A program made the position numbers and the translations under genes. Shown piece after piece: positions 49,902 through 57,875 of a DNA stretch of 64,000 nucleotides (its first letter is position 1; every line of letters begins with the position of its first letter). The stretch lies in NCBI GenBank assembly GCA_963677785.2, contig CAXXDH010000003.1, positions 3,658,001 through 3,722,000 on the forward strand, in the 5' to 3' direction. The notes below the pieces were generated by a model. It worked only from the letters and a program-made list of their open reading frames with translations. It was not told where the DNA came from and did not search any database. This DNA comes from G963665495 sp963677785 (GTDB lineage: Bacteria; Desulfobacterota; Desulfovibrionia; Desulfovibrionales; Desulfovibrionaceae).

Positions 49902-50813
49902 ATGGACACGCGGGGGACCAAACATTCGTCACCTTGCGAACAGAACGGATCCGTCACCGTTCTTGTTGTCTTTCTTTTGCCGGTGATGTGCATCATGCTG
50001 ATGCTGGTCGTGAATATCGGCCAAGCGATTTTTGAAAAAATTCGTTTGCAGCAGACAGTGGACATGTGCGCGCTTTCCGCTGCCAATGTTCAGGCTATGG
50101 GGTTGAATGAAATTGCCGAGCTGAATTTTGACTCGTTGGAGCAATATGGCTACATGGTATTGTATCATGCCAAGCCATATTGGAATAGCATCATGGATGG
50201 GATGAGCTGTACGAATTTTTTTGAGAAGGTCTTTCAAGCCATTCGAAGAAAGCAGGATGAAGCCAATACTGATTATGCGAAATCGGCCTTGAGGGTTGCG
50301 CAGTGGGTCAAATATTTGAATTTACCAAGTACCACCCTTGAATCAGTCAACCCGAAAGATTCCAAACTGATGGAGTATGAGAGCAAATCAGGACCCTATT
50401 TTTATCTGTTTCTGGTGCCGTGTTCGTGTAAATATTGCAGCCCGCTTCCAGGGTACATGTGGAATGACGGAGCGGCGGGGGATGCCAAAAGATGGGGGCT
50501 CCATAATGGTAAAATTGGTCCCATGGTACAATGCGCCATGTTTGCACCCTGGGGAGGAACTGTCGACTATATGATCAAGAAAAAAAAGAACCCCACTACT
50601 TACTCGGCTTTTAAAATTACCCAACGCCCGAAAAATTTTATTTTGGCATCCGGCATTTTCGGCAAACTGGATACCTTGGTCGCCTATGCGGCGGCCAAAC
50701 CGGTGGGTGGTTCAATTCAGAAATTTTCTCCCAAATACAAAGGGGTATTGTGGAAACTTAACGAGCTGAGTCCCCGTCCGGATGTGGATGAACTCCAAAA
50801 TTTCGAGCATTGA
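49902..50813 (+). CDS. TadG-like protein of tad locus
   Basis: A 303-residue protein with a short cytoplasmic start, one membrane helix (NGSVTVLVVFLLPVMCIMLM) near residue 15-38, and a large extracytoplasmic part. GQAIFEKIRLQQTVDMCALS resembles the TadG/pilus-assembly Flp-related start, where the helix continues into an LQ-xxxD-AALA segment. The site lacks the Glu of true pseudopilins, as TadG proteins do. Four cysteines (VPCSCKYCSPLPG, VQCAMF) could form disulfides. Start ATG 49902 has GGAGGAG upstream; the frame is open earlier inside tadE. Confidence 0.65.
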   Translation: MDTRGTKHSSPCEQNGSVTVLVVFLLPVMCIMLMLVVNIGQAIFEKIRLQQTVDMCALSAANVQAMGLNEIAELNFDSLEQYGYMVLYHAKPYWNSIMDGMSCTNFFEKVFQAIRRKQDEANTDYAKSALRVAQWVKYLNLPSTTLESVNPKDSKLMEYESKSGPYFYLFLVPCSCKYCSPLPGYMWNDGAAGDAKRWGLHNGKIGPMVQCAMFAPWGGTVDYMIKKKKNPTTYSAFKITQRPKNFILASGIFGKLDTLVAYAAAKPVGGSIQKFSPKYKGVLWKLNELSPRPDVDELQNFEH

Positions 50814-50833
50814 GCCAAGCAAAGGACCAACGC

Positions 50834-51229
50834 ATGATACAAAGGGCATCGACTAAAGAAAGACTGCGTCGCAAAAGCGAATCAGGCCAGATGATGGTCG
50901 AATTCGGCTTCATGCTGTTCATGATGCTTGCTCCAATGCTTGTTACCATCATTGTATTTTATGAAATTACCAACAAACTGATCACCGTGCAGGAGCAGAT
51001 TTATTATGACTTGCGGGAGAAGCTTGATGACCGGGCTTCGGGCCCGTTTCATATGATGCGTGAGAAAGAAACTGCCCGGGTGGAGTTGCCGGTAAAAATG
51101 CATGAATTCATTGGAGTGGAAAAGGTGGAGATAGATTTGGAATTGAAGGCGTTTGGTGGTTGCTATCAAGGTCTTGGATTTGACAGTTATCACTGGGGAA
51201 CCAGCCTACGGACAACTGGGATGGAGTGA
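50834..51229 (+). CDS. TadE/TadF-like pseudopilin
   Basis: A 131-residue minor pilin-like protein. SGQMMVEFGFMLFMMLAPML gives a prepilin-peptidase site (G-QMMVEF) after a basic leader, with the hydrophobic helix behind it. The rest is a small extracytoplasmic domain (LRTTGME at the end). AAAGGA at 50821 fits ATG 50834. The gene overlaps the cpaB region by its stop codon being three bases before the next ATG. Confidence 0.75.
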   Translation: MIQRASTKERLRRKSESGQMMVEFGFMLFMMLAPMLVTIIVFYEITNKLITVQEQIYYDLREKLDDRASGPFHMMREKETARVELPVKMHEFIGVEKVEIDLELKAFGGCYQGLGFDSYHWGTSLRTTGME

Positions 51230-51231
51230 GT

Positions 51232-52095
51232 ATGAAAGGGAGCAGAGTACTGATCATATCGCTGGTGGGAGCCCTCATCGCCATGATGCTGGTTTACGGC
51301 TATATCTCCAGCAGGGAAAATGCCCTGATGCGCGGGGAAACGCCCATCAAGGTAGTGGTGGCGTTACGGGATATTCCCGAAGATACGCGTCTGGACGACA
51401 GTATGGTGGAGATACGCGAGGTGCCCAAGATTTTTGTCCAGCCCGGCGCGGTTTCCGATGTTACGGACGTTTACGACCGGGTGTTGCAGATCGGCGTGAT
51501 GTCCGGGGCGCAGATCCTTGAAGACATGGTCCGTCCCAGCGAAGGCGAGACCCTGGCCAAGAAGATCCCCAGCGGTATGCGCGCCGTAAGTATTTCGGCC
51601 AATGAAGTCACGGCCGTGGCGGGGTTGATCCAGCCGGGCAATTTTGTCGACGTGATGTTGACTGTGGAAACCGGGATTTACGACGAACGGGGCGTCATGC
51701 AGCCCGAGCAGACCATAACCAAAACCGTGTTGCAAAACATCCTGGTGCTCGCTGCTAATCAATTTTCTTCCAAGCGTGCTTATCAGCGGTCAAAATTTAA
51801 AAATACGCAAAAAGTGCCTGGGACGCATTATTCCATGCCTTCCGCCGAACAGGAAGGGGGCAAGCAGCTGCGGACCCTGACTCTGGCTCTTACTCCGGAA
51901 GACGCTCAGAAAATAACCCTGGCCCAGGAAGTCGGCTCGGTGACGGTGGCGTTGCGGAGTTCATGGTCTGAGGAACAAAGCGTGGCCCTGCCATTTTTGT
52001 CCGCAAAAAAGCTTATGGGGGTGGACAAAAAGATTCTGCGTAAATCAACACCATCTTGGGTGGAAATTCGGGGGTCGCAAATGATCAACCCCTGA
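51232..52095 (+). CDS. cpaB: CpaB/RcpC-type pilus assembly protein
   Basis: A 287-residue protein of the Flp pilus assembly CpaB family. An N-terminal membrane anchor (VLIISLVGALIAMMLVYGYI) is followed by a SAF/beta-clip domain (VVVALRDIPEDTRLDDSMVE, then VQPGAVSDVTDV, then AKKIPSGMRAVSISANEVTA). A RcpC-like region ends the protein. It works in the periplasm next to the secretin. The start ATG 51232 has GGAG five bases upstream. Confidence 0.88.
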   Translation: MKGSRVLIISLVGALIAMMLVYGYISSRENALMRGETPIKVVVALRDIPEDTRLDDSMVEIREVPKIFVQPGAVSDVTDVYDRVLQIGVMSGAQILEDMVRPSEGETLAKKIPSGMRAVSISANEVTAVAGLIQPGNFVDVMLTVETGIYDERGVMQPEQTITKTVLQNILVLAANQFSSKRAYQRSKFKNTQKVPGTHYSMPSAEQEGGKQLRTLTLALTPEDAQKITLAQEVGSVTVALRSSWSEEQSVALPFLSAKKLMGVDKKILRKSTPSWVEIRGSQMINP

Positions 52096-52227
52096 GACTG
52101 AACTTGATAGTAACAGTTTTTTCGCATTGGGTCGGATATTCAGGCTTTAAGAAGAAGCCGGAGGCAAAAGCTGCGGCGCGAAGCGTTTGGTTTGTTTCGC
52201 TCCGGTAATTCATAAGGGAGACAGGAG

Positions 52228-53730
52228 ATGCATCGTTCCAAGGGTAGTGGTGTGGCAAGGGTTCTCACCGTACTTATGCTTGTTTTTTTACTGCCGGTGG
52301 CGGCATTTACGCAGAAACCGCCGGACGATGTGGTCAAAGTCATGGCCGGTAACAGTGTGGTCTATGCGGTGGATTTCAAAATTGAAAAAGTAGCCACAGG
52401 TGATCCCAAAGTCTTCGGGGTTGTGCAGACCGGAGATAACGAGATGATCATCAACGCCGTTGGCGAAGGCGCGAGCAATCTGATAATTTTTGGCCCGGCC
52501 GACGAGCGCAAGGAAGTCTTCATCAACGTGCTTACTCCCGCGCTGATGCTCAAGGCCGAGGAGCTGCGGGGAATGCTATCGGATATCGAAGGCGTTGACG
52601 TCAAGATCATCGGCAAGAAAATTATTGTCGACGGCTTGGTCTTCAAGAGCAAAGATTTCGGCAAGATCAACCAGTTGCTGGCCAGTATGCCCGAAGTGGT
52701 CAACCTCGTACGTATGAGCCCGTTTATGAAAAAAATCGTGGCCCAGGAGATTGAACGCAGTATCGGACGTCCGGGCATCACCGTTCGGGTCGCCAAGAAC
52801 GCGTTCCTCATCGAAGGCGTGGTTCCCAATGATGAAGAAGGCCAGCGTGCGGAAAAGATCGCCTTGGCCTACAGCCCCAACGTGGTTAACGCGCTACTGA
52901 GTACCGCCTCTCAAGAACGTCCCGAACCCTATTCCAAGCCGAATATCATCGAGGTCAATCTGACCATCATGGAAGTCACCAAGACAGCTTTGAAGCAGTT
53001 CGGCATCTATTGGAACCCGACCATTCAGACAACTGGTAATGCCGGGTTCGATCACCAAAGCGAGTTCGAGTGGTTCCCATTTAGTTCGAGTATGGCGGAA
53101 AATCTGGTCTACAGTCTGTCCGGCACCATTTCCTCTTTCTTTCCTACCATGCAGCGCATCAATGAAACCGGCAACGGCCGCTCGCTGATGCAGCAAACCC
53201 TGATTACAAAGGAAGGCGGTGCAGCCAAATTTTTTGCCGGGTCTGAAGAACCCATCCCCGTGGCTCAGGACGGCGGGACCATGTCCGTGGAGTATAAGAA
53301 GGTGGGTATGACGCTCAACGTGACACCCACTCTGGACGAACTGAACAACATCGATTCTATGTTGGAAATGGAATCAAGCACCGTGACGGGCACCAGCAGC
53401 GGCGCCCCCATAGTGAACACCAACAGCGTCACCACCGCCATCAACGTTGCGCAGGGCACCACCATTGTCATCGGAGGACTGGCAGGCCAGCGCGAGCTGA
53501 AGAATCTGGCAAACAGCAACCCCAATGATGACGGAACCGGCAGTTTGTTCGAGGCCAACTACGACAAAGCACGCCAGAAAAGCCAGACTGAAGTCGTGGT
53601 TTTCATCACTCCGCGGATAGTGGCAGACGCCAAAGACGCGGGCAAAGACATGAAGGTCAATACCAAGCGCTCGATCAAGAAAGTGGAATTGGACAACCTG
53701 CGCGAAGTATTTGACGCATATTACAGATAA
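52228..53730 (+). CDS. cpaC: CpaC/RcpA-type secretin
   Basis: A 500-residue outer-membrane secretin that forms the pore for the Flp pilus. A signal peptide (LTVLMLVFLLPVAAFTQ) is followed by an N-terminal BON-like/pilus-specific domain (VMAGNSVVYAVDFKIEKVAT), a second repeat, and the C-terminal secretin domain. The secretin domain has KEGGAAKFFAGSEEPIPV, YKKVGMTLNVTPTLDE, TTIVIGGLAGQRELK and VVFITPRIV. GGGAGACAGGAG precedes ATG 52228. Confidence 0.93.
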   Translation: MHRSKGSGVARVLTVLMLVFLLPVAAFTQKPPDDVVKVMAGNSVVYAVDFKIEKVATGDPKVFGVVQTGDNEMIINAVGEGASNLIIFGPADERKEVFINVLTPALMLKAEELRGMLSDIEGVDVKIIGKKIIVDGLVFKSKDFGKINQLLASMPEVVNLVRMSPFMKKIVAQEIERSIGRPGITVRVAKNAFLIEGVVPNDEEGQRAEKIALAYSPNVVNALLSTASQERPEPYSKPNIIEVNLTIMEVTKTALKQFGIYWNPTIQTTGNAGFDHQSEFEWFPFSSSMAENLVYSLSGTISSFFPTMQRINETGNGRSLMQQTLITKEGGAAKFFAGSEEPIPVAQDGGTMSVEYKKVGMTLNVTPTLDELNNIDSMLEMESSTVTGTSSGAPIVNTNSVTTAINVAQGTTIVIGGLAGQRELKNLANSNPNDDGTGSLFEANYDKARQKSQTEVVVFITPRIVADAKDAGKDMKVNTKRSIKKVELDNLREVFDAYYR

Positions 53731-53753
53731 CAGGTCGCGCCGGAAGTTACCTT

Positions 53754-55829
53754 ATGGGAAGAATGCTCAGTGTCTATGCCTCCAAAGGCGGCGTCGGCAA
53801 AAGCTTTTTGGCTGTGAACCTGGCGGTGAACCTGCATCTGGAAACCAGGGAAAATGTGCTGCTTGTGGATTTCGGCCAGCCTTTTTCCATTGATGTGGCA
53901 ACGTATCTGGAACTCAAGAAGGTCAATACGTTGGACAAAATGCTCCCAACGGCCATGAAGCTGAATCCGGCAATTCTGAAAAGCTTTGTCACCCGCCACG
54001 ATGCGGGGGTGGATGCGCTGAGTCTGAGCCAGAGCCTCACCCCCCTGGGACCGGAGATCCTCTCCGCCGCCAATCTGGAGGCCGTGCTCGGCAAACTCAT
54101 GCCGTCTTACGGGTGGCTGGTGGCGGATGTGGGCATGACCTACGGTCCGGCCGTGGATACGCTCCTGGATGTCTCGGACCTTGTCATGCTGGTTTGCGAG
54201 CCTACCATTCTCAGCCTGAAACATTCGTATCAGGACTTGGCTTTTCTGCAGGCTCAGAATTTTCCTCAGGAAAAAATCAAGCTGGTTTTGAACAAAGACG
54301 GCTTGCAGGAAAGCATCTCCGCCGAACTGGTACAGCAACGCATCAATAAAGAGGTTTTCGCGGTCTTGCCCAATGATCCGCAGGCCGAACAGAAGCTTTC
54401 GGACGGGCAGCTTTATGCCAGGGATTTTCCGCGGCATGAAGTCACCAAAGCGCTGGATGCCCTGACTGCGCAGGTCGTCCGGAATGCCGGTTCTTTGCGG
54501 AACCGGTTGAGTCTGGAATCTGTCGCGCCTGACGTACAGTCCGGCGAACCGGATATCGACGCGTTGAAAATGGGTATCCACCAGCGTTTGTTGGAAACTT
54601 TCGATATGAAGTACGCGGATCTTGATGTGGAAAATGATCCGGAAAAATACAAGGAGCTGGAAGACGACGTAACCCGCCGGATCGTTGAGTTGCTGGATGC
54701 CGAATCGCACATTGCGTCACGTCAGCGACGGTCCGAAATCGTCAAGGAAATCAAGCAGGATGTGCTTGGACTCGGGCCCCTTGAAGACATGCTGGATGAA
54801 CCCGAGATCACCGAAATAATGATCAACCGCTGGGACCAGATATATGTTGAGCAAAAGGGCCGCCTGAGCGTGAGCCCAAAGAAGTTTCACGGCGAGCAAC
54901 ATCTCATGCGGGTTATTGAGCGTATCGTTGCACCGTTGGGAAGAAAAATCGACACCAGCACGCCTATGGTGGACGCCCGTCTCAAAGACGGTTCGCGCGT
55001 CAACGCCATTATTCCGCCTTTGGCCATTCATGGCGCGGCCATGACCATCCGGAAATTCCCCAAGTATCGGTTGGGTGTGGAGGATTTGATCAAATTCAAC
55101 ACATTGAACCGGCAGATAGCCGAATTCATTCAAGCAGCGGTCAAAGCTCGTCTGAACGTGCTGATTTCCGGCGGTACGGGTTCGGGAAAAACAACCCTGT
55201 TGAACATTCTTTCGGCGTTTATTCCGGAGGATGAACGGATTATCACGGTCGAGGATTCTGCTGAGCTTAAGTTGCAGCAGCCCCATGTGGTCACTCTGGA
55301 ATCCAGGCCGGCCAATATCGAGGGCACGGGTGAGGTTTCCATCCGGGACCTGGTCAAGAATACGCTGCGTATGCGGCCCGACAGGATCGTGGTGGGCGAA
55401 TGCCGCGGCGCGGAAGCGCTGGACATGCTTCAGGCCATGAATACGGGGCATGACGGATCGTTGACGACCGTGCATGCCAATTCCGCGCGCGAAGCCGTTG
55501 CACGGTTGGAGACCCTGGTGATGTTCGCCGGGTTCGATCTGTCTCCCAAAGCCATCAAAGAGCAGATTGTGGGCGCGGTGGATCTGATCGTCCAGATCAA
55601 GCGCTTCAAGGACGGCACCAGGCATATTGTCCAGGTTGCCGAGATTACGGGCATGCAAAGCGACGTGGTCACCATGGGCGACATTTTCGAGTTCAAGGTA
55701 TCCGGTACGGATTCCGAGGGGCTCGTACAGGGGACGTTTGTCTCCACGGGCTATGTGCCGCACTGCCTGAAGCTGTTTGAGGAAAAAGGCATTTCCATAC
55801 CAAGGGAAATATTTTGGACTGCGGATTAA
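53754..55829 (+). CDS. TadZ (CpaE) - TadA (CpaF) fusion ATPase
   Basis: A 691-residue protein joining two Tad proteins that are normally separate. Residues about 1-260 are a MinD/CpaE-type ATPase with deviant Walker A SKGGVGKSFLAVN at 10-22 and VADVGMTYGPAVD as the Walker B region; this localises the pilus machine. Residues about 270-690 are CpaF-type: VLGLGPLEDMLDEPEITEIM, Walker A GGTGSGKTT at 473-481, VEDSAELKLQQPHVV, MRPDRIVVGECRGAEALDM and the His box TTVHANSAREAV. There is no stop or frameshift between them. The usual receiver-like start of CpaE is missing. Confidence 0.92.
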   Translation: MGRMLSVYASKGGVGKSFLAVNLAVNLHLETRENVLLVDFGQPFSIDVATYLELKKVNTLDKMLPTAMKLNPAILKSFVTRHDAGVDALSLSQSLTPLGPEILSAANLEAVLGKLMPSYGWLVADVGMTYGPAVDTLLDVSDLVMLVCEPTILSLKHSYQDLAFLQAQNFPQEKIKLVLNKDGLQESISAELVQQRINKEVFAVLPNDPQAEQKLSDGQLYARDFPRHEVTKALDALTAQVVRNAGSLRNRLSLESVAPDVQSGEPDIDALKMGIHQRLLETFDMKYADLDVENDPEKYKELEDDVTRRIVELLDAESHIASRQRRSEIVKEIKQDVLGLGPLEDMLDEPEITEIMINRWDQIYVEQKGRLSVSPKKFHGEQHLMRVIERIVAPLGRKIDTSTPMVDARLKDGSRVNAIIPPLAIHGAAMTIRKFPKYRLGVEDLIKFNTLNRQIAEFIQAAVKARLNVLISGGTGSGKTTLLNILSAFIPEDERIITVEDSAELKLQQPHVVTLESRPANIEGTGEVSIRDLVKNTLRMRPDRIVVGECRGAEALDMLQAMNTGHDGSLTTVHANSAREAVARLETLVMFAGFDLSPKAIKEQIVGAVDLIVQIKRFKDGTRHIVQVAEITGMQSDVVTMGDIFEFKVSGTDSEGLVQGTFVSTGYVPHCLKLFEEKGISIPREIFWTAD

Positions 55830-55848
55830 GCCAACAAAGGAAATGCCT

Positions 55849-57093
55849 GTGGACAATATGATGGTATACCTACTGACGGCCTGTTTTTTACCGCCTTTTT
55901 GGGGGATTTGTTACTGGCTGGCGCAACGTTTGCTGGGTGACAGGCAAAAGGATACTCCCGGCGGATCGTTCGGGCATTATGTGGGGTGGATCAGTGATAC
56001 CCTGGATCAGATGTTCTACCAGGTGCCCGAGAAAAAGATTCGTCTCTATTTGCTGTCGCTTTTGGTTGTTGCCGGGGTAGCAGGCTTTTTGTTGCCTTCC
56101 AGTTTTTCCGGCATAAGCAGAAATTCCCTGCATGAGGCCATGGATTTGAACCGCAAGGGAGAGTACAAGCAGGCTCGCAATTCGCTGCTTGGGTACGAAT
56201 CTTCCAACTCTCCCCTGATCCTGAATGAACTGGGCGTGGCCTACATGGGCTTGGGAGACTATGACGAGGCCATGAAGTATTTTCGGGCGGCGCTTTCGTT
56301 GCAGCCTTATTACGGCGTTGCTCATGCCAATTTGGCAACAGCCTATCTGCACAAGGAAAATCTTGAACGCTGGCGGTTCGAGCGAGCCCGCTCCATGGAA
56401 GTGGGTAAATACCCGCTGTCCGAATCAGAAATATACAATCTGGACACCTCAATCCTCAAGCAGTTGTTGATGCGTCTGTTTGTGGCTGCCGTTTTCATGC
56501 TGGCCGCCTACTATCTTCCCCGGGGCGTCATCCGCTTTTTGCGTTCGCGTAGAATCAAACGCTATGAGGAGCAGATGCCTGATGCGTTGCTGATGGCCTC
56601 AAACGGATTGAAGGCCGGATTCAGCCTGCTGCAGGCTCTGGAGGTGGTGGCCTCTGAAATGACTCCGCCGCTGAGCCAGGAATTCCGGCTGGTGCTTAAA
56701 GAACACCAGCTGGGTTCAGAACTTGACGATGCGCTCGAACATCTGGCGCAGCGTATGCCGACCACGGATACGCGAATTTTTGTGAATTCTCTTGCTATCT
56801 TGCGTGAAACAGGAGGCAATCTGACGGAAATTTTCGACACCATGGCCGAAACCATCAAAGAACGTAAACGCGTTCTGCAAAAAATCAATACCATGACAGC
56901 CGAAGGAAAAACTCAGGCCTACATTCTGGCGATTTTGCCCCTTGTCCTTTTCTTGATCATGTTCAACCTCAACCCGGAAAACATGGGCTTGATGTTTAAA
57001 ACGCCCCTGGGCTGGATGATCGTGCTGCTCGTGGTCTTGATGGAAAGCGTGGGGATCTTTTGGATGTTGCGGATGGTCAAAGTAAAAGTATAG
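55849..57093 (+). CDS. tadB: TadB-like inner-membrane platform protein with TPR-like insertion
   Basis: A 414-residue protein. The C-terminal half is a GspF/TadB platform domain with four spans (QMPDALLMASNGLKAGFSLL, then LEHLAQRMPTTDTRIFVNSL, then TAEGKTQAYILAILPLVLFL). Between the first spans and this domain lies a stretch of TPR-type repeats (NELGVAYMGLGDYDEAMKYF, then AALSLQPYYGVAHANLATAY). Standard TadB lacks these. GTG 55849 is best placed after AAAGGA; ATG 55843 and 55858 are alternatives. Confidence 0.82.
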   Translation: MDNMMVYLLTACFLPPFWGICYWLAQRLLGDRQKDTPGGSFGHYVGWISDTLDQMFYQVPEKKIRLYLLSLLVVAGVAGFLLPSSFSGISRNSLHEAMDLNRKGEYKQARNSLLGYESSNSPLILNELGVAYMGLGDYDEAMKYFRAALSLQPYYGVAHANLATAYLHKENLERWRFERARSMEVGKYPLSESEIYNLDTSILKQLLMRLFVAAVFMLAAYYLPRGVIRFLRSRRIKRYEEQMPDALLMASNGLKAGFSLLQALEVVASEMTPPLSQEFRLVLKEHQLGSELDDALEHLAQRMPTTDTRIFVNSLAILRETGGNLTEIFDTMAETIKERKRVLQKINTMTAEGKTQAYILAILPLVLFLIMFNLNPENMGLMFKTPLGWMIVLLVVLMESVGIFWMLRMVKVKV

Positions 57094-57162
57094 CGACCGG
57101 GTTGCCGGAGCGCTTGATAGAAAACATGGAAAAACCGTTTGCGTGCTGAAAAGGAGATTATT

Positions 57163-57711
57163 ATGGGCTTGCGTGCGCGTCTTGTACTGCTGCTTTTTCT
57201 TTTTGCCTTGCCATTGAGCACATCCTGTTCGATGCGCCCCAAAGTGGAGGGGGTGCTGCCCAAAGGTATCGTCCAGGTGGACAAGAATAATTACAACGCC
57301 ATGGTCTTGAAAAGTAAAGGCCCCTGCCTGGTGTTGTTTTATGACGAAGGCATCGAATCCACCGCACTGCATCGCCTCTATATCGCTTTTGCCGACCGCT
57401 ACGGCAAGCACGCCAAGTTTTGCCGCTACAAATGGGACGGCAGTGACAATCCCGATAGCTACCGCCTCGAAGTGCAGCCGACTATCATTTTGTACCGCGA
57501 CGGCATAGAAATCGACCGGTTGCGCGGTATTCCACCGCGTACGTCCGATTACGTGGACTGGAACGAAGACGTGGAACTCTGGGTCCTGCGCACCGCGATT
57601 CAGGTCAAAAGCGACAAATACACGGCTACCTTCAACTGCTTTTTCAACAACACCTATGATCTTGAGTTCACCAACCTGGGCATGGACGACAAACGGGATG
57701 TTGAGGATTAG
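57163..57711 (+). CDS. Thioredoxin-fold lipoprotein without catalytic cysteines
   Basis: A 182-residue exported protein. The leader (LVLLLFLFALPLSTSC) ends in a cysteine that resembles a lipoprotein site. The mature domain has the thioredoxin outline: GPCLVLFYDEGIESTALHRL in place of the WCGPC strand-helix, then FCRYKWDGSDNPDSYRLEVQ and PTIILYRDGIEIDRLRGIPP with the cis-Pro. The two active-site cysteines are missing, so it cannot act as an oxidoreductase of the usual kind. AAAAGGAG precedes ATG 57163. It is embedded between tadB and the second ATPase, hence probably a pilus assembly or stability factor. Confidence 0.7.
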   Translation: MGLRARLVLLLFLFALPLSTSCSMRPKVEGVLPKGIVQVDKNNYNAMVLKSKGPCLVLFYDEGIESTALHRLYIAFADRYGKHAKFCRYKWDGSDNPDSYRLEVQPTIILYRDGIEIDRLRGIPPRTSDYVDWNEDVELWVLRTAIQVKSDKYTATFNCFFNNTYDLEFTNLGMDDKRDVED

Positions 57712-57875
57712 GAAATGAGAAGGAGTGCCTCCTGCGGACTTTAACAGAGTTGCTGGGGCAGAAATTGTAGAGGGTATAATATGCGCGTCCAGGGCCGCTG
57801 CCCTGGCGAGGGGTGTGGGGGCGCGGAGCTCCCGCGGTGTTTCTCCATTTTTCAGCTATACGGGGGAGTCCAGCG
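57712..57875 (+). promoter_or_regulatory. Gap with hairpin upstream of second secretion ATPase
   Basis: CCAGGG and CCCTGG form a hairpin at about 57790-57807, and TATAAT occurs at about 57775. A -35 box at ideal distance is not seen, so an internal promoter is only a possibility. No gene is supported. Confidence 0.3.
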
